Source: Rudaea sp039935035
GTDB lineage: Bacteria; Pseudomonadota; Gammaproteobacteria; Xanthomonadales; Rhodanobacteraceae
Direction: 5' to 3'
Assembly: GCA_039935035.1 (NCBI GenBank)
Contig: JBDTLA010000084.1
Coordinates: forward strand, 14,237 to 78,236
Length of the DNA: 64,000 nucleotides
In this document: positions 61,192 to 64,000 of the stretch, piece by piece
How the letters are laid out: the number at the start of each line of letters is the position of its first letter
How positions within the stretch are numbered: the first letter of the stretch is position 1
Position numbers and translations under genes: made by a program
Notes under the pieces: model-generated
Told to the model about the DNA's origin: nothing
Seen by the model: the letters and a program-made list of their open reading frames with translations, nothing else
The model's database searches: none

Positions 61192-63675
61192 ATGACTATC
61201 TCGCGCATCGCGCTTACCTTCATGCTGGCCTTGTTGTCGTTCGCAGCCGCTGCCGATCAGCCGGGGACCACGGCAACTACAGGTCTGACCATGGAACAAA
61301 TCATGGCCGATCCGGATTGGATTGCGGGGCAAATTCAGGTTCCTGAGGAATTTGAGGAGAGCGGTGGCGCGCCGTATTTCAGCGTCGACGCCAATTCCGT
61401 GTATTACCAGCTCAAACGCAGCGGTTCGCCTATTTCCGATTTGCATCACATTGATCTCGGCGACGGCAAGGATGACGTGATCGGCGCCGGTTCGATGAGC
61501 ACCGTCGATGGCTACCAAGCCGTCTATGCGCAAACGAATACCCATGCCGCGTTTATCCGTAGCGGGAATGTGTTCCTGCGCGATTTGCACAGTGGCAAAA
61601 CGGTTCAGATTACGCGCAGCGAGGAACACGAATCGTCGCCTCAGTTTTCTGCGGACGGCCTGAAGCTGAGCTTTCGTGTCCACAACTCCTGGTTCATTTA
61701 CGATCTCGCCTGCGCCGTAACGGCACCTGCGGCAGTACTCAAGACCGAAAGAGACCCTGCCGATCCACCAAAAGACGACGGACTTCGCGATCTGCAATTG
61801 CGTTTGTTTTCCACCTTGCGCAAGGTCGATGGCGACAAAAAGACTGCGCGCGAACACGCGCAGGCGATGCAGAGTGCAGACTCGACGCGCGCAGCACTGC
61901 CGTTCTACCTCGGAACAGACGCCCGGATTGTCGACACGCAACTTTCTCCCGACACACACTGGATGCTGGTTACCACGCAAGCGGTCGGGTTTGATGAGGG
62001 CAAGAAGGGCAAACTCACCCGATACGTTACCGACTCCGGCTACGCGGATTTTGAGCCGGTGCGCGTTCGCGTGGGGAATAACGGTCCGGCGCCGCAAACC
62101 TTGTGGTTATTCGATCTGACCGCGCACAAGGCAACCAAGTTGGACTATTCCAATCTGTCTGGCATTCATGACGATCCTTTGATTGCAGTCCGTGAAGAGA
62201 ACGCAAAGGCCAGCGATTCGAAAGCAATGGATGAGGGTAAATCCGGCAAACACAGCGACCACAACAAGGCTGAGAAAACACAGAAGCCTGAAGATCGCAC
62301 CATCCAGGTTGTCGGCGTCGCTTTCAATCGCAGTGGCTCTACTGCGGCCGTGCAATTGCGTGCCATCGACAACAAAGATCGCTGGATTGCCACGTTGACT
62401 GCATCCGATACAACGTTGAAATTGCAACACCGCCTGCACGACGATGCGTGGATCAACTGGACGTTCAATTCCTTCGGTTGGGAGAACGACAACAAGACAT
62501 TGTGGTTCGAATCCGAACAAACCGGATTTGCACAGTTGTATTCCAAACCGTTAGACGGGAAGGCGCACGCATTGACCCAGGGGCAATTCGAAATCTCTCA
62601 CCCCGTGCTGTCCACGGACGGCCGCTGGTTCTATGTTCGCAGCAATGCCGAGTCCCCCTACGCTTACGATATTTATCGTGTTGCCGTGACTGGTGGAGAC
62701 CTGCAACGCATCACGCACTATCAGGGCATGGACGACTTCATATTGTCTCACGATGGAACCAAGTTGCTGGTTGTGCACTCGTCCAGCTACGTGCCGGCAC
62801 AGCTGGCGGTCGTAGATGCCGGTGGCCAATCCGTACCCACGGAACTGACCGATACCCGCACGACTGCGTACAAGGCGATGCAATGGGTTACGCCTGAATT
62901 CATCAAAGTGCCTTCGTCGCACTTCAAGGGCGGTGTCTGGGCCAAATTCTACAAGCCTGTCGATTACGACAAATCCGTACAGCATCCTGCGGTTCTTTTC
63001 GTTCATGGCGCAGGCTACTTGCAGGATGTAAACAAGAGCTGGTCGTATTACTTTCGTGAACAAATGTTCAACAACCTGCTGCTGCAACACGGATATGTTG
63101 TGCTCGACATGGACTATCGAGCGTCCGAGGGCTACGGCCGCGACTGGCGCACTGCAATCTATCGCGACATGGGCCACCCGGAATTGGAAGATCTGCTCGA
63201 CGGCAAGCAATGGCTGGTTAAAGACTGGAGCGTGGATCCAAAACGAGTCGGTATTTACGGTGGATCGTACGGCGGCTTCATGACGTTGATGGCAATGTTT
63301 CGCGCGCCTGGTGAATTTGCCGCTGGTGCGGCGCTGCGCCCGGTAACCGACTGGACCCAGTACAGCGACGACTACACCGCCAATATCCTCAATCGCCCGC
63401 AAATCGATCCCATCGCGTATCAACGCTCATCGCCAATTGAGTTTGCCAATGGTTTGAAGGGAGACTTGCTGATCTGCCACGGCGTTATCGACAACAACGT
63501 GTTGTTTGAGGATTCCATGCGACTTTACGAACGCCTGATCGAACTGCACAAGGATAATTTCTGGATTTCACCGTATCCACTGGATCGACACGGTTTCAGC
63601 AACGCTGATTCCTGGTTGGACGAATACAAGCGCATCTATCGTCTGTTCGATCGAACGATAGGCGCGGGCAAATAG
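61192..63675 (+). CDS. Exported S9-family prolyl-oligopeptidase/DPP-like peptidase
   Basis: 827 residues with a signal peptide (MTISRIALTFMLALLSFAAAA). An N-terminal beta-propeller (about 50-560) precedes the alpha/beta-hydrolase domain; the triad is S692 (GGSYGG), D767 (GVIDNN) and H800 (DRHGFS). A Lys/Glu/Asp-rich insertion at about 340-380 is unusual. It would trim proline-containing peptides outside the cytoplasm. The ATG was chosen over an upstream reading because it gives the signal peptide. Confidence 0.92.
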   Translation: MTISRIALTFMLALLSFAAAADQPGTTATTGLTMEQIMADPDWIAGQIQVPEEFEESGGAPYFSVDANSVYYQLKRSGSPISDLHHIDLGDGKDDVIGAGSMSTVDGYQAVYAQTNTHAAFIRSGNVFLRDLHSGKTVQITRSEEHESSPQFSADGLKLSFRVHNSWFIYDLACAVTAPAAVLKTERDPADPPKDDGLRDLQLRLFSTLRKVDGDKKTAREHAQAMQSADSTRAALPFYLGTDARIVDTQLSPDTHWMLVTTQAVGFDEGKKGKLTRYVTDSGYADFEPVRVRVGNNGPAPQTLWLFDLTAHKATKLDYSNLSGIHDDPLIAVREENAKASDSKAMDEGKSGKHSDHNKAEKTQKPEDRTIQVVGVAFNRSGSTAAVQLRAIDNKDRWIATLTASDTTLKLQHRLHDDAWINWTFNSFGWENDNKTLWFESEQTGFAQLYSKPLDGKAHALTQGQFEISHPVLSTDGRWFYVRSNAESPYAYDIYRVAVTGGDLQRITHYQGMDDFILSHDGTKLLVVHSSSYVPAQLAVVDAGGQSVPTELTDTRTTAYKAMQWVTPEFIKVPSSHFKGGVWAKFYKPVDYDKSVQHPAVLFVHGAGYLQDVNKSWSYYFREQMFNNLLLQHGYVVLDMDYRASEGYGRDWRTAIYRDMGHPELEDLLDGKQWLVKDWSVDPKRVGIYGGSYGGFMTLMAMFRAPGEFAAGAALRPVTDWTQYSDDYTANILNRPQIDPIAYQRSSPIEFANGLKGDLLICHGVIDNNVLFEDSMRLYERLIELHKDNFWISPYPLDRHGFSNADSWLDEYKRIYRLFDRTIGAGK

Positions 63676-64000
63676 CGCAGACGTATTGGTAGTTACATTC
63701 AAACGTATGCGTCTGGATTGATCTTCCTGATTAGTGTCGAACCTCAGCACTTGAAGAACGACGAAACCATCATTTCTCGTCATTCCCGCATGCTCTTAGC
63801 GGGAATCCAGCGACTTGGCTTTTTGCCCGGTGCCGAATGCGAAGCAAAGTGATGAAGCCCCTGGCAGTGACCGCGCCTGCGTGGCGCCGGAACGCAGCAC
63901 TGGTGCGCACAGCGCACACCTTGCAAGTAGGTCACGTGCGGGAATGCCTAAAAAGGCAAAACCCCCAGCCATACGACTGAGGGTTTTGTTGATGAAGCCC
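63676..64000. other. Gene-free right edge with repeat and terminator
   Basis: No gene is visible. An ATTCCCGC ... GCGGGAAT hairpin (63782-63806) belongs to the dispersed family. A 10-bp direct repeat GATGAAGCCC occurs at about 63852 and at the last ten bases. Between them is a GC-rich palindromic stretch and a likely terminator. Confidence 0.6.
63958..63987. terminator. Bidirectional terminator-like hairpin
   Basis: AAAACCCCCAG, loop, CTGAGGGTTTT with one mismatch in the stem. Flanked by A/T on both sides, so it can act in either direction. Confidence 0.6.

Noticed and set aside
62504..62514. tRNA T-loop-like sequence GGTTCGAATCC
   Set aside because: It lies in the coding frame of the S9 peptidase and no cloverleaf can be formed around it.

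Overview
This window is a high-GC bacterial chromosome segment, most likely from a gammaproteobacterium of the Xanthomonadales/Lysobacterales, probably a Rhodanobacteraceae relative such as Dokdonella. The basis is conserved synteny (rhlB divergent from trxA-rho; algZ-algR-hemC; ftsE-ftsX; type II secretion in the order C-D-E-F), a 67K-type SppA, and many dispersed intergenic repeats of the kind seen in xanthomonads (hairpins built on CATTCCC/GGGAATG and tandem GGGATT-like heptamers). The lineage is an inference; no rRNA or tRNA gene was found.

Layout. 1-9.4 kb (mostly minus strand): 5' end of maeB, a small exported protein, a secreted Asp-box protein, an exported M20 amidohydrolase, a QEGLA-motif (DUF1704) metallopeptidase-like protein, two paralogous TPR-sulfotransferases and rsgA. 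9.7-16.2 kb (plus): an alaA-like aminotransferase, an SGNH hydrolase, a glutaredoxin/HesB-like/rhodanese fusion, a lipoprotein, fadE and a DsbA-like isomerase. 16.2-27.3 kb: threonine aldolase, a DUF4124 protein, the alkylation-repair pair ogt-alkA, an SDR, a lipoprotein, sppA, a MATE exporter, a DUF3667 protein, and a four-gene sigma-factor operon whose genes all overlap by 4 bp. 27.3-34.5 kb: an AT-rich gap with paired DnaA boxes, priA, rpoH preceded by a CIRCE operator, ung, a dual-receiver regulator and ftsXE. 34.6-46 kb: the type II secretion cluster gspC-D-E-(APC permease)-F, then rhlB, trxA and rho. 46-57.5 kb: a patatin phospholipase, a serine hydrolase broken by one in-frame amber codon, a WYL regulator, and a molybdopterin-oxidoreductase operon (catalytic subunit, SLC13-type permease, four-cluster ferredoxin, DmsC-like anchor), then a DUF481 protein. 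57.7-64 kb: hemC-algR-algZ, a carboxylesterase and an S9 peptidase.

The most unusual feature is how far dispersed repeats have invaded coding sequence. The molybdo-oxidoreductase operon has a duplicated 87-bp 5' end of the catalytic gene, an in-frame hairpin repeat inside that gene, and another in-frame repeat inside the ferredoxin gene. The start codon and first residues of alkA also come from a repeat. Other points of interest are the CIRCE operator at rpoH, an inverted pair of perfect DnaA boxes upstream of priA, a permease embedded in the secretion operon, and the amber-interrupted serine hydrolase that otherwise keeps its full active site. I did not see a convincing defence system, prophage, IS transposase or CRISPR array.
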